DNA of 8,039 bases from Reyranella sp. (lineage in GTDB: Bacteria; Pseudomonadota; Alphaproteobacteria; Reyranellales; Reyranellaceae). The stretch covers positions 1-8,039 of the forward strand of contig JAUXRT010000616.1 of assembly GCA_030681635.1 (NCBI GenBank), in the 5' to 3' direction. Shown here one piece after another: positions 1 to 7,906 of this stretch (its first letter is position 1; every line of letters starts with the position of its first letter). The notes beneath the pieces were generated by a model, which saw only the letters and a program-made list of their open reading frames with translations, did not search any database and was not told where the DNA came from. Position numbers and translations under genes: made by a program.

Positions 1-38
1 ACGGCGAGGGCCGACGCGAAGATGTGACGCAGTTTCAT
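1..38 (-). CDS. Partial exported protein, N-terminus only (next gene of the copper operon)
   Basis: Only the first 12 complete codons are in the window: the reverse strand from 38 reads MKLRHIFASALA and then runs off the left edge. The short basic start (K2, R4) followed by a hydrophobic stretch looks like the beginning of a Sec signal peptide, so the product is probably periplasmic or outer-membrane. The start is well supported by a perfect AGGAGG Shine-Dalgarno at 49-44, five bases before the ATG. It begins 19 bases after the stop of the multicopper oxidase, so it is almost certainly the next gene of the same operon. In comparable copper operons a small cupredoxin or copper-binding periplasmic protein often follows the oxidase, but nothing in these 12 residues proves that. 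Confidence 0.75.
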   Translation of the reverse strand, partial: MKLRHIFASALA

Positions 39-43
39 GATTG

Positions 44-49
44 CCTCCT
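44..49 (-). promoter_or_regulatory. Strong Shine-Dalgarno for the partial exported gene
   Basis: The reverse strand reads AGGAGG five bases upstream of the ATG at 38-36. It is the strongest ribosome binding site in the window, and it is what shows that a further gene begins here. Confidence 0.8.
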
Positions 50-57
50 GTGCAATG

Positions 58-1458
58 TCACTTGTGGGAGCCGTGCGAAGTCGGCTTGACGATCTTCAGC
101 GTTTCGCCGGGCTTCGCGGCCGGCGTCGGCGTGGAGGCGCGCGTAGTCGCGGGTGCAGGCCCCTTCCATTCCCAGGCAACCGTGCCGGGCGGATGTTGGT
201 ACCAGCCGGGGTCCTTGTAATCGCCCGAGGCCAGCCCCTCGCGAACCTTCACGACCGAGAACATGCCGCCCATCTCGATGGGTCCGAACTGGCCGAAGCC
301 GGTCATCATCGGCAGGGTGTTGTCGGGGAGCGGCATTTCCATCTCGCCCATGTCGGCCATGCCGGCGCTGCCCATCGGCATGTAGTCCGGCACCATGCGT
401 TTCATCTGCTTGGCGAACGCTTTCTTGTCGACGCCGATGAAGGTCCTGAGGTCGTGGCCCATGGCGTTCATCGTGTGATGCGACTTGTGGCAGTGGATCG
501 CCCAATCGCCGGGATAGATCGCGTCGAACTCGTAGGCGCGCATGGCGCCCACCGGGATATCGATCGTGACCTCGGGCCAGCGCGCCTCCGGGCGGACCCA
601 GCCGCCGTCGGTGCAGGTCACCTCGAAATCGTAGCCGTGCATGTGGATCGGGTGGTTGGTCATGGTGAGATTGCCGACGCGCACGCGCACGCGATCGTTC
701 TTGGCCACGACCAGGTGATCGATGCCCGGGAACACCCGGCTGTTCCAGGTCCACATGTTGAAGGCGGTCATCTCCGCGACCTTGGGCACGTAGTTGCCCG
801 GGTCGATGTCGTAGGCCGAGAGGAGGAAGACGAAGTCGCGGTCGACGCGGTGCTCCTTGGGATCGCGGGGATGGACGACGAAGAAGCCCATCATGCCCAT
901 CGCCATCTGCACCATCTCGTCGGCATGCGGGTGGTACATGAAGGTGCCGCTCTTGCGGAGTTCGAACTCGTAGACGAAGGTCTGGCCCGGCTTGATGTGC
1001 GGCTGGGTGAGACCGCCGACGCCGTCCATTCCGCTCGGCAGGAGCTGGCCGTGCCAATGGATGGTCGTGTGCTCGGGCAGGCGGTTGGTGACGAAGAGCC
1101 TCACCTTGTCGCCTTCCACCGCCTCGATGGTCGGGCCCGGGCTCTGGCCGTTGTAGCCCCACAGCCGGGCGATCATGCCGGGCGCCATTTCGCGCTCGAC
1201 CGGTTCGGCGACGAGATGGAATTCCTTCCAGTCGCCGTTCTGCCGCCACGGCAGGGTCCAGCCGTTGAGCGTCACGACCGGCTGATAGTCCGGCCCGCTC
1301 GTGGGATGGAGCGGCGGCTGCATGGTGTTCGTCGTCGTCGTCGGCGCCTCGGGGATGGACTGCGCCTGGACACGGCCGCTGACGGCGGCGGCGCCGAGAA
1401 GGGCGAGGCCGGAAGCGAGGCCAGTGGCCCCGACGAGGTCGCGTCTTGAGAGACTCAT
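58..1458 (-). CDS. Tat-exported multicopper oxidase with Met-rich C-terminal region
   Basis: A 466-aa periplasmic multicopper oxidase, probably oxidising Cu(I) to Cu(II) with O2 as electron acceptor. The N-terminus has a twin-arginine signal (SRRDLVG, residues 4-10), a hydrophobic stretch to about 28 and a likely cleavage after QAQ near 33. All four copper-ligand motifs are present: HWHG at 134-137, HPH at 176-178, HPIHMHG at 269-275 and the HCH..(H)H....M motif at 322-333, where C323 is the type-1 ligand and M333 the axial ligand. After the last motif comes a tail of about 130 residues whose first part (352-399) has 12 methionines in 48 residues. The tail ends in HGSHK. The ATG at 1458 is preceded by CAGGAG at 1470-1465 with a 6-base gap. 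The gene starts 15 bases after the TolC stop and is in the same operon. The name copA is used for oxidases of this type but also for the ATPase, so I give no symbol. Confidence 0.93.
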   Translation of the reverse strand: MSLSRRDLVGATGLASGLALLGAAAVSGRVQAQSIPEAPTTTTNTMQPPLHPTSGPDYQPVVTLNGWTLPWRQNGDWKEFHLVAEPVEREMAPGMIARLWGYNGQSPGPTIEAVEGDKVRLFVTNRLPEHTTIHWHGQLLPSGMDGVGGLTQPHIKPGQTFVYEFELRKSGTFMYHPHADEMVQMAMGMMGFFVVHPRDPKEHRVDRDFVFLLSAYDIDPGNYVPKVAEMTAFNMWTWNSRVFPGIDHLVVAKNDRVRVRVGNLTMTNHPIHMHGYDFEVTCTDGGWVRPEARWPEVTIDIPVGAMRAYEFDAIYPGDWAIHCHKSHHTMNAMGHDLRTFIGVDKKAFAKQMKRMVPDYMPMGSAGMADMGEMEMPLPDNTLPMMTGFGQFGPIEMGGMFSVVKVREGLASGDYKDPGWYQHPPGTVAWEWKGPAPATTRASTPTPAAKPGETLKIVKPTSHGSHK

Positions 1459-1473
1459 GTCGATCTCCTGATG

Positions 1474-2910
1474 CTAGAGGCCAAGGGGAATGGTTTCGGG
1501 AGGGGGCGTCGTGTTGATGACGCCCGAGGGCGGCACGGTGCCGCCGACGATGAGGGCCGCCTGCAGGTCGGCGACCGCCAGATGGTAGTCGCGCAGCGCA
1601 TCCAGCGACGCGACGTTGGCCAGGATGCGTTCGCGCTCCTCGATCAGGAGCTCGAAGACATCGACGAGCATGCCGTTGTAGCGCAGCAGGACCTCGGCGG
1701 AGATCTGGCGGCGCAGCGGCAGGATGCGGGTCTGGTAGTACCGGGCGACGTCGTAGGTCGCGCGATAGGTCGAATAGGCAACGCGCGCCTCGGAGCGTGC
1801 ATTGACCGAGCGCTCGGTCAATCGATTGACCGCCCGCATGTAGATTTCTCGGGCGGCGGCCGTTCTCGCCTCGCCGGTATCGAAGATCGGGATGACGATG
1901 CCGAGCTCGAGGCCGTAGCGGCTCTTCGACGACTGCTCGCCGGCGTCGTTGGTCTCGACTTCGTTGCGGTACCCCAGCCCCAACTCGAGGAAGGACAGGT
2001 ATCGCGTGGCGTTCACGAACCCGACCGATTTGGCCAGCGTGACGATCTCGTAGCGCAGGATGATGAGGTCGACTCGCCGTCGCATGGCCTCGACCTCGAC
2101 ATCCGCCAGCGTATCGGCGGCCGCCGGAAGGGCGGGAAGCCTGGCCGGCAACTTGTAGGCAAGGTCGCTGCCCCACAGGCCCAGCAGGCGGTTCAGGGCC
2201 TCGCGCGTGCCGGTCACGCTCAGCCGGGCCTGGGCCACCTGGGCGCTCAGGTCGGCGTAGAAGACCGACACGCGCGCCTGGTCGAGCTTGTTGGCCGCGC
2301 CGGTTTCGCCGAGCTGCTTCATCATCCTGGCCGAGGCATCGGCGGTCTGGCGGGACTGTTCGAGCAGCGCCAGGCGCTGCTGCGCGGCGATGGCCCGGAC
2401 ATAGGCGCGCCGCACGTCGACGGTCAGGCTCAAGGTCGTGGCGACCGCCCGGTAGCGCGCTTCCTCGAACTCACGCTTGGCGATCTCGGTGCGTCGCGGC
2501 AGCGTCGCGAACGCCAGCAGGTTGCCGACGAGCTGGAAGCCGATCTCGGCGAAATTGCCCGTTCCAATCGTCCTGCCCACAGTGATGGCCGGATTGGGCG
2601 GCAGGCTTGTCTGGACATACTCCGCCTCGGAGACGCCGAGGTCGTTGTAGGCCGCCTGCAGCCCGCGATTGTTGAGCAGGGCGACCTGTACCGCCCCCTC
2701 CTCGGTCAGCGGTTCGGCGAGGAGCGCCTGCAGGCGTTCGCGGGCGCGTCGATGATCTTCGGGCGACGCGAGTTTCGCGGCGTCCTTTCCGATCTCCTTT
2801 CGAACGCTGTCCGTGACCGGCCCCATGCCGCCGTCATCGGTGAACTTGGCGCAGCCCGCCGCCAGCAGGCCCAGCAGGACGGCGAGGGTAACCTTGGAAG
2901 CCGGGTTCAC
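1474..2910 (-). CDS. TolC-family outer-membrane efflux lipoprotein (CusC/OEP type)
   Basis: A 478-aa outer-membrane factor that would form the channel of a tripartite efflux system or a copper export route. The start is a GTG at 2910 that overlaps the stop of the preceding lipoprotein gene (GTGA). It is chosen because it gives a clean lipoprotein signal, NPASKVTLAVLLGLLAAGC, with lipobox LAAGC and lipidated C20. The open frame continues upstream to 3192, but that stretch overlaps the lipoprotein gene and has no signal. Two long amphipathic helical regions typical of the TolC repeat are visible, about 165-245 (from AIAAQQRLALLEQ to EALNRLLGLWG) and 343-455 (including LPLRRQISAEVLLRYNGML). The length matches CusC/OprM-type proteins. 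No RND pump or membrane-fusion gene is in the window, so the partner and substrate are unproven; copper is inferred from the neighbours. Confidence 0.9.
   Translation of the reverse strand: MNPASKVTLAVLLGLLAAGCAKFTDDGGMGPVTDSVRKEIGKDAAKLASPEDHRRARERLQALLAEPLTEEGAVQVALLNNRGLQAAYNDLGVSEAEYVQTSLPPNPAITVGRTIGTGNFAEIGFQLVGNLLAFATLPRRTEIAKREFEEARYRAVATTLSLTVDVRRAYVRAIAAQQRLALLEQSRQTADASARMMKQLGETGAANKLDQARVSVFYADLSAQVAQARLSVTGTREALNRLLGLWGSDLAYKLPARLPALPAAADTLADVEVEAMRRRVDLIILRYEIVTLAKSVGFVNATRYLSFLELGLGYRNEVETNDAGEQSSKSRYGLELGIVIPIFDTGEARTAAAREIYMRAVNRLTERSVNARSEARVAYSTYRATYDVARYYQTRILPLRRQISAEVLLRYNGMLVDVFELLIEERERILANVASLDALRDYHLAVADLQAALIVGGTVPPSGVINTTPPPETIPLGL
1801..1832. repeat. Two overlapping perfect palindromes inside the TolC-family gene
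   Basis: The octamer ATTGACCG (1801-1808) is followed by its reverse complement CGGTCAAT (1815-1822) and then by ATTGACCG again (1825-1832). Together they make a perfect 22-bp palindrome (1801-1822, arm ATTGACCGAGC) and a perfect 18-bp palindrome (1815-1832, CGGTCAATCGATTGACCG) that share eight bases. The DNA encodes residues 360-370 of the TolC protein, read as AVNRLTERSVN. No function is known to me. Confidence 0.8.
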
Positions 2911-3131
2911 GGCGACCGCCCGGCGCCGGGGGCGACGCGTTCGTTGAGTTCCTTCCACGGCTTCAGCCCGACCGGCACATGCGCGGCGGTTCCGGCCATG
3001 ACGGGTTTGTCGGGCGTGGCGGCCGCGGGCGCCTGCGGATCGGCGGGATCGGGCGACGGCATTGCGGGCAGCGGCGGGGCGCTGCAGCCTGACAAAAAGA
3101 TGCCAAGCACCATGAACAGGTTGAGTTTCAT
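2907..3131 (-). CDS. Small Pro/Ala-rich lipoprotein, function unknown
   Basis: A predicted 74-aa lipoprotein. From the ATG at 3131 it reads MKLNLFMVLGIFLSGC, a short type II signal peptide with lipobox LSGC and lipidated C16. Next is a Pro/Ala-rich linker (about 17-44, APPLPAMPSPDPADPQ and on). The C-terminal part contains PVMAGTAAHVPVGLKPWKEL and no recognised domain. Its TGA overlaps the GTG of the TolC gene by 4 bases, so the two are translationally coupled and probably work together. A longer frame opens at a GTG at 3197, but only the 3131 start puts the signal peptide at the N-terminus. No convincing Shine-Dalgarno precedes it. I do not recognise the family. An envelope-anchored accessory to the copper channel or oxidase is a guess from position. 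Confidence 0.75.
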   Translation of the reverse strand: MKLNLFMVLGIFLSGCSAPPLPAMPSPDPADPQAPAAATPDKPVMAGTAAHVPVGLKPWKELNERVAPGAGRSP

Positions 3132-3298
3132 CTGGAACAATCCGGAATCGCGTAGCGGTGATCGGGAACACGACGCACCTGCGCTGCGCCACGTCACATG
3201 GCGGAGACAGGTCGAGGTTCCGCGTCAGTCGGATGTCCGAACGCCCGAGGCCTCACGACGAGGCAGCGATCGGACACGCGCCTGAGGCGCGGACCGAG
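3132..3298. other. Gap between the Cys/His protein gene and the lipoprotein gene
   Basis: This is 167 bp between two genes on the reverse strand. It contains a GC-rich inverted repeat near its upstream end (3277-3291) and a small TCGGA/TCCGA inverted repeat (3229-3240). I see no clear sigma-70 promoter, no copy of the CsoR operator and no credible gene. A promoter for the lipoprotein-TolC-oxidase genes could lie here, or the genes may be read through from csoR. Confidence 0.5.
3277..3291 (-). terminator. GC-rich inverted repeat after the Cys/His protein gene (weak terminator or attenuator candidate)
   Basis: CGCGCCT and AGGCGCG flank a single G, giving a 6-bp stem with a TGA loop that begins 7 bases after the stop codon at 3299. 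No T-run follows on the reverse strand, so it is not a standard intrinsic terminator. It could act as a partial terminator, RNA-end stabiliser or transcript-level attenuator between csoR and the efflux genes. Confidence 0.35.
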
Positions 3299-3787
3299 CT
3301 AGGCGAGTTTTGGAGGGCGTTCCATGCGGTCGCCGGAACGACCGTGGAGGATCTCGGAGAGTCCGAGAAGACGCAGGGCCGGCCTGTGGGGACCGGTCAA
3401 AGGGCCTGCGGGAAGGGCCGCAAGAGCGGCATGACAGGCCATCGTGCAGCAGCCGGTGGCATGCTTTCCGTTACCCTGATCTTCGGAGCAGGGTTGGCCG
3501 TCGGTCTTTGCGGCATGCGCCTGATTCGGCGAAACCGCCGTCACAGTGCTGCCCCGGTCGACAAGGTTCGCCTCGTCGTTCGACGCGGCGACCGCGGGAA
3601 CCTGTCCGCCATCGGTGACGTGACTGCCGTGTGCCGCGGCCGTCCCGACGGACAGCAAGAATCCCATCGCCGCGAGCGACAGGGCTCGCAGCAACCAGGA
3701 AACAGGATGGGCTCCACGCATGGCCGGGAAAATGCGCCGCGTCTCCTGTCCTGTCAATCGAGGCGCGCGATCACGTTGATGCGACAT
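3299..3787 (-). CDS. Exported Cys/His-containing protein coupled to csoR, function unknown
   Basis: A predicted 162-aa protein. The ATG at 3787 lies 4 bases after the csoR TGA and is preceded by GGTGA (3796-3792), which includes that stop, so translation is likely coupled. An internal ATG (residue 23) would give a more usual signal peptide but has no Shine-Dalgarno. A hydrophobic segment at about 31-52 (WLLRALSLAAMGFLLSVGTAAA) ends in an AAA/HG cleavage-like site. The mature part is low in complexity, with HGSH at 53-56, C100 and a compact GCCTMACH motif (C113, C114, C118, H119), and ends in ERPPKLA. I recall similar short secreted proteins with a CC...CH motif and a PP-rich end near copper genes in alphaproteobacteria, with no known function. 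Periplasmic copper binding is plausible from the residues and context but unproven. Confidence 0.65.
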   Translation of the reverse strand: MSHQRDRAPRLTGQETRRIFPAMRGAHPVSWLLRALSLAAMGFLLSVGTAAAHGSHVTDGGQVPAVAASNDEANLVDRGSTVTAVSPNQAHAAKTDGQPCSEDQGNGKHATGCCTMACHAALAALPAGPLTGPHRPALRLLGLSEILHGRSGDRMERPPKLA

Positions 3788-3791
3788 GCTT

Positions 3792-4067
3792 TCACCGCCG
3801 ACGACTGTCCAGCACTTCCAGCAACTCGTCGATCTTGGTCCTGCGGTCCTTCTCCGAGCCGGCATTGAAGGCATGCGCGACGCAATGCTGCAGATGGTCG
3901 TTCAGCGTCGCCTGCTCGACCTTGTCGAGCGCGGCACGCACGGCGCGGATCTGCGTCAGCACGTCGATGCAGTAGCGCTCTTCCTCGATCATGCGCGCCA
4001 CGCCGCGCACCTGGCCTTCGATGCGGCCAAGCCGCGCGAGCTGGGATTTCTTGAGTTTCTCGTCCAT
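3792..4067 (-). CDS. csoR: CsoR-family Cu(I)-responsive transcriptional repressor
   Basis: A 91-aa all-helical cytoplasmic repressor of the CsoR/RcnR family. It has the family signature RLGRIEGQVRGVARMIEEERYC at residues 12-33 and the metal-site pattern C33, H58, C62 (C...HxxxC) seen in Cu(I)-sensing CsoR rather than the nickel/cobalt RcnR pattern. In known members the apo-tetramer binds a G/C-tract inverted repeat and leaves it when Cu(I) binds. The ATG at 4067 gives the usual family N-terminus (MDEKLKKSQLARL). An in-frame ATG at 4079 would add MVQA but lies inside the operator and is disfavoured. It is divergent from the copper ATPase across 39 bp holding one operator, so it probably represses both units, itself included. 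No Shine-Dalgarno is visible and the predicted RNA start is next to the ATG. Confidence 0.92.
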   Translation of the reverse strand: MDEKLKKSQLARLGRIEGQVRGVARMIEEERYCIDVLTQIRAVRAALDKVEQATLNDHLQHCVAHAFNAGSEKDRRTKIDELLEVLDSRRR

Positions 4068-4070
4068 GGC

Positions 4071-4099
4071 TTGAACCATACCCTGGTAGGGTATATATG
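4071..4099 (+). promoter_or_regulatory. Promoter candidate for the copper ATPase
   Basis: TTGAAC at 4071-4076 (4 of 6 to the -35 consensus) and TATATG at 4094-4099 (4 of 6 to the -10) are 17 bp apart. The CsoR operator fills the spacer. Transcription would begin at about 4106, at or beside the ATPase ATG at 4107, giving a leaderless or nearly leaderless mRNA. Confidence 0.55.
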
Positions 4100-4103
4100 G
4101 CAA
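4075..4103 (-). promoter_or_regulatory. Promoter candidate for csoR
   Basis: On the reverse strand TTGCCA (4103-4098, 5 of 6 to the -35) and TATGGT (4080-4075, 4 of 6 to the -10) are separated by 17 bp. Transcription would start near 4068, next to the csoR ATG at 4067. It overlaps the ATPase promoter almost completely and shares the operator. Confidence 0.5.
4078..4094. promoter_or_regulatory. CsoR operator in the divergent promoter region
   Basis: ATACCCT (4078-4084) and AGGGTAT (4088-4094) form a perfect 7-bp inverted repeat around GGT. The ATACCC...GGGTAT form agrees with G/C-tract operators known for CsoR-family repressors. I see no second copy in the window. Its place between the csoR gene and the copper ATPase, inside both promoter spacers, supports repression by occlusion. 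Confidence 0.8.
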
Positions 4104-4106
4104 GTC

Positions 4107-6449
<2,343 letters not shown>

Positions 6450-6464
6450 CCCGGCAAACCCGAC

Positions 6465-6506
6465 CGGCCGGCCCCAACCTGCGACATTTCGGGCCGGCCG
6501 TGTCGC
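6465..6506 (+). terminator. Hairpin region downstream of the copper ATPase, two alternative stems
   Basis: CGGCCGGCCC (6465-6474) and GGGCCGGCCG (6491-6500) make a perfect 10-bp stem with a 16-base loop, beginning 16 bases after the ATPase stop. A second perfect stem, GCGACA (6481-6486) with TGTCGC (6501-6506), uses the loop of the first and is followed at once by TTTA. The two cannot form together. No full T-run follows, so this is a probable but imperfect intrinsic terminator or 3'-end stabiliser. A further 10-bp palindrome, CCGGGCCCGG, lies at 6528-6537. Confidence 0.5.
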
Positions 6507-6551
6507 TTTACCCTTGATCTGGGGTCGCCGGGCCCGGAAATTGACCCGGTC

Positions 6552-6899
6552 ATGCTTCTGATCCACCGCTCACAGCGCGCAGCCAACGCCGTCCGGACCG
6601 TCTCTCCGGGCGGTGAGTTGTTCGTGGCGTCGGTCGTGATCTGCATGATCATGGCGTCGTTCGGCGATGCCGTCGATCCGACGGTGCTGGGCGAGGCCGG
6701 GCTCGAGTTCGCCCTGTTCGACCTCGGCGGCGAGTTCTCCGTGCTGGCGATGCGACACTGGCATCTGCTGCAGCTTCTGCTGGCCGGTGCGGCGCTGGCC
6801 GCGGGCATTACCGTGCTCCGCGTCTGCAGCACCATCTTCTACAGGGCGTTGCGCCCGGCCCCGGCCGGCGGCGTCGAGAAGGTTCCCATAAAGCTCTGA
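6552..6899 (+). CDS. Small two-helix membrane protein, function unknown
   Basis: A predicted 115-aa protein. Codon third positions are almost all G or C, as in the neighbouring genes, which supports real coding. Two hydrophobic segments are visible, about 22-38 (ELFVASVVICMIMASFG) and 72-91 (LLQLLLAGAALAAGITVLRV). They are joined by an acidic loop with GEAGLEF and RHWH at 68-71. The C-terminus is basic and polar, so both ends may face the same side. There is no signal peptide cleavage site. The start is uncertain: no Shine-Dalgarno precedes the ATG at 6552. I recognise no family. It lies between the copper ATPase and the TerC-family gene on the same strand, 102 bp after the first and 84 bp before the second, and could belong with either or neither. 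Confidence 0.55.
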   Translation: MLLIHRSQRAANAVRTVSPGGELFVASVVICMIMASFGDAVDPTVLGEAGLEFALFDLGGEFSVLAMRHWHLLQLLLAGAALAAGITVLRVCSTIFYRALRPAPAGGVEKVPIKL

Positions 6900-6972
6900 C
6901 GACTGACTGAAAGCGCCGCCGCGCCCCCCCCTGATTCGGATCTGGGCTGGCGGTCGATGTTCATTTTTCGTT

Positions 6973-6977
6973 GGAGA
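6973..6977 (+). promoter_or_regulatory. Shine-Dalgarno that fixes a TTG start for the TerC-family gene
   Basis: GGAGA lies six bases before TTG at 6984, an ideal spacing. The in-frame ATG at 6957 has no such site and would place the motif inside the coding sequence. Confidence 0.6.
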
Positions 6978-6983
6978 TCTCCC

Positions 6984-7889
6984 TTGGAACTCGAATTCTT
7001 TTCGGCCGCGTTTCTGTCGGCCCTGCTCGCCATCATCCTGATCGACCTCGTGCTGGCGGGCGACAATGCCCTCATCATCGGCCTGGTCGCCCGCAATCTG
7101 CCCAAGAACACCCAGAACAAGGTCATCTTCTGGGGCACCTTCGGTGCCATCGCCATCCGAGCCGCGATGGCGATCCTGGTCGTCTACATCTTGAACGTTC
7201 CCGGCTTCATGCTGGGCGGCGGCCTCGCCCTGGTCTGGATCGCACGCAAGCTGCTCACGCCCGAGCCCGATGCTGCGGCCAACCATCTCGCCAAGGCCCC
7301 GGCGGCAACCTTTGCCGGCGCGGTCCGCACCATCGTGATCGCCGACGCCGTGATGGGCGTCGACAACGTGCTGGCGATCGGCGGCGCCGCACACGGCAGC
7401 ATCCTGCTGATCGTGCTGGGCCTCGCCATCAGCGTGCCGATCATCGTCTGGGGCAGCCAGCTCGTGATCAAGCTGGTTGACCGCTATCCCTCGGTCATCC
7501 TGCTGGGCGGCGCGGTGCTCGCCTGGACCGCCTACTCGATGATCGTGCGCGAGCCGATGCTGGTGGCATGGTTCGAGGCGCATCCCGCGACCAAGCTGGT
7601 CGTGGCGATCCTCATCTTCTCGATTTCGCTCGGCCCCTGGTACACCGAGCGCCTGTCGGAGCAGATGAAGCCGCTGGTCGTCCTGCTACCGGCGCTGTTG
7701 GTCTGGATGCTGGCTTTCGAGGTCGCGGCCAGCGTCTGGAAGGTACAGGTCGACTACCTGCTCGCCCGCGACCAGGGTGAATACCTGCTTGAAGGCCTGC
7801 GTTGGATGGGCTGGCTGCCGCTGGCCGCGCTCTTCCTGTGGGTGCGTGAGCAGTTGATCCAGCGCAGCCGCCGCACCGCGCGGGGCTGA
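6984..7889 (+). CDS. TerC/YjbE-family integral membrane protein with C-terminal extension
   Basis: A 301-aa inner-membrane protein of the TerC family. Members have been linked to manganese efflux or to tellurite resistance, and its substrate here is not shown by sequence. From the TTG at 6984 it reads MELEFFSAAFLSALLAI, the common N-terminus of this group; the ATG at 6957 would add nine residues. About nine hydrophobic segments are visible. The two family metal-site motifs are present as an internal repeat: D21 with GDN at 26-28 (DLVLAGDN) and D121 with VDN at 126-128 (DAVMGVDN). The first six to seven helices (to about 215) correspond to the usual YjbE length. A further region of about 85 residues follows, with two more hydrophobic segments, a YLLARDQGEYLLEG loop and a basic end (RSRRTARG). 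I see no manganese riboswitch in the short leader. Its link to the copper genes is only positional. Confidence 0.87.
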   Translation: MELEFFSAAFLSALLAIILIDLVLAGDNALIIGLVARNLPKNTQNKVIFWGTFGAIAIRAAMAILVVYILNVPGFMLGGGLALVWIARKLLTPEPDAAANHLAKAPAATFAGAVRTIVIADAVMGVDNVLAIGGAAHGSILLIVLGLAISVPIIVWGSQLVIKLVDRYPSVILLGGAVLAWTAYSMIVREPMLVAWFEAHPATKLVVAILIFSISLGPWYTERLSEQMKPLVVLLPALLVWMLAFEVAASVWKVQVDYLLARDQGEYLLEGLRWMGWLPLAALFLWVREQLIQRSRRTARG

Positions 7890-7906
7890 GACAACCGCCA
7901 ACGGGA

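Noticed and set aside
37..1449. Long open frame on the + strand opposite the multicopper oxidase
   Set aside because: It is an antisense shadow: His/Asp/Arg-rich with no domain, and it arises from the GC-rich codon bias of the oxidase, whose copper motifs are intact.
2911..3192. N-terminal extension of the TolC frame to 3192
   Set aside because: It would bury the lipoprotein signal at residue 95 and overlaps the small lipoprotein gene almost entirely. The GTG at 2910 gives a proper signal peptide.
1471..3285. 604-codon open frame on the + strand opposite the TolC gene
   Set aside because: It spans the TolC gene, the lipoprotein gene and the gap between genes without any recognisable domain. 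The reverse strand carries a clear lipoprotein signal and TolC helices.
3786..4106. Upstream extension of the ATPase frame to 3786
   Set aside because: It is antisense to csoR, and its sequence is unrelated to any ATPase N-terminus. The His-rich start at 4107 fits the family.
6900..6983. Possible yybP-ykoY manganese riboswitch before the TerC-family gene
   Set aside because: The leader is short and I could not find the conserved core of that riboswitch in it.
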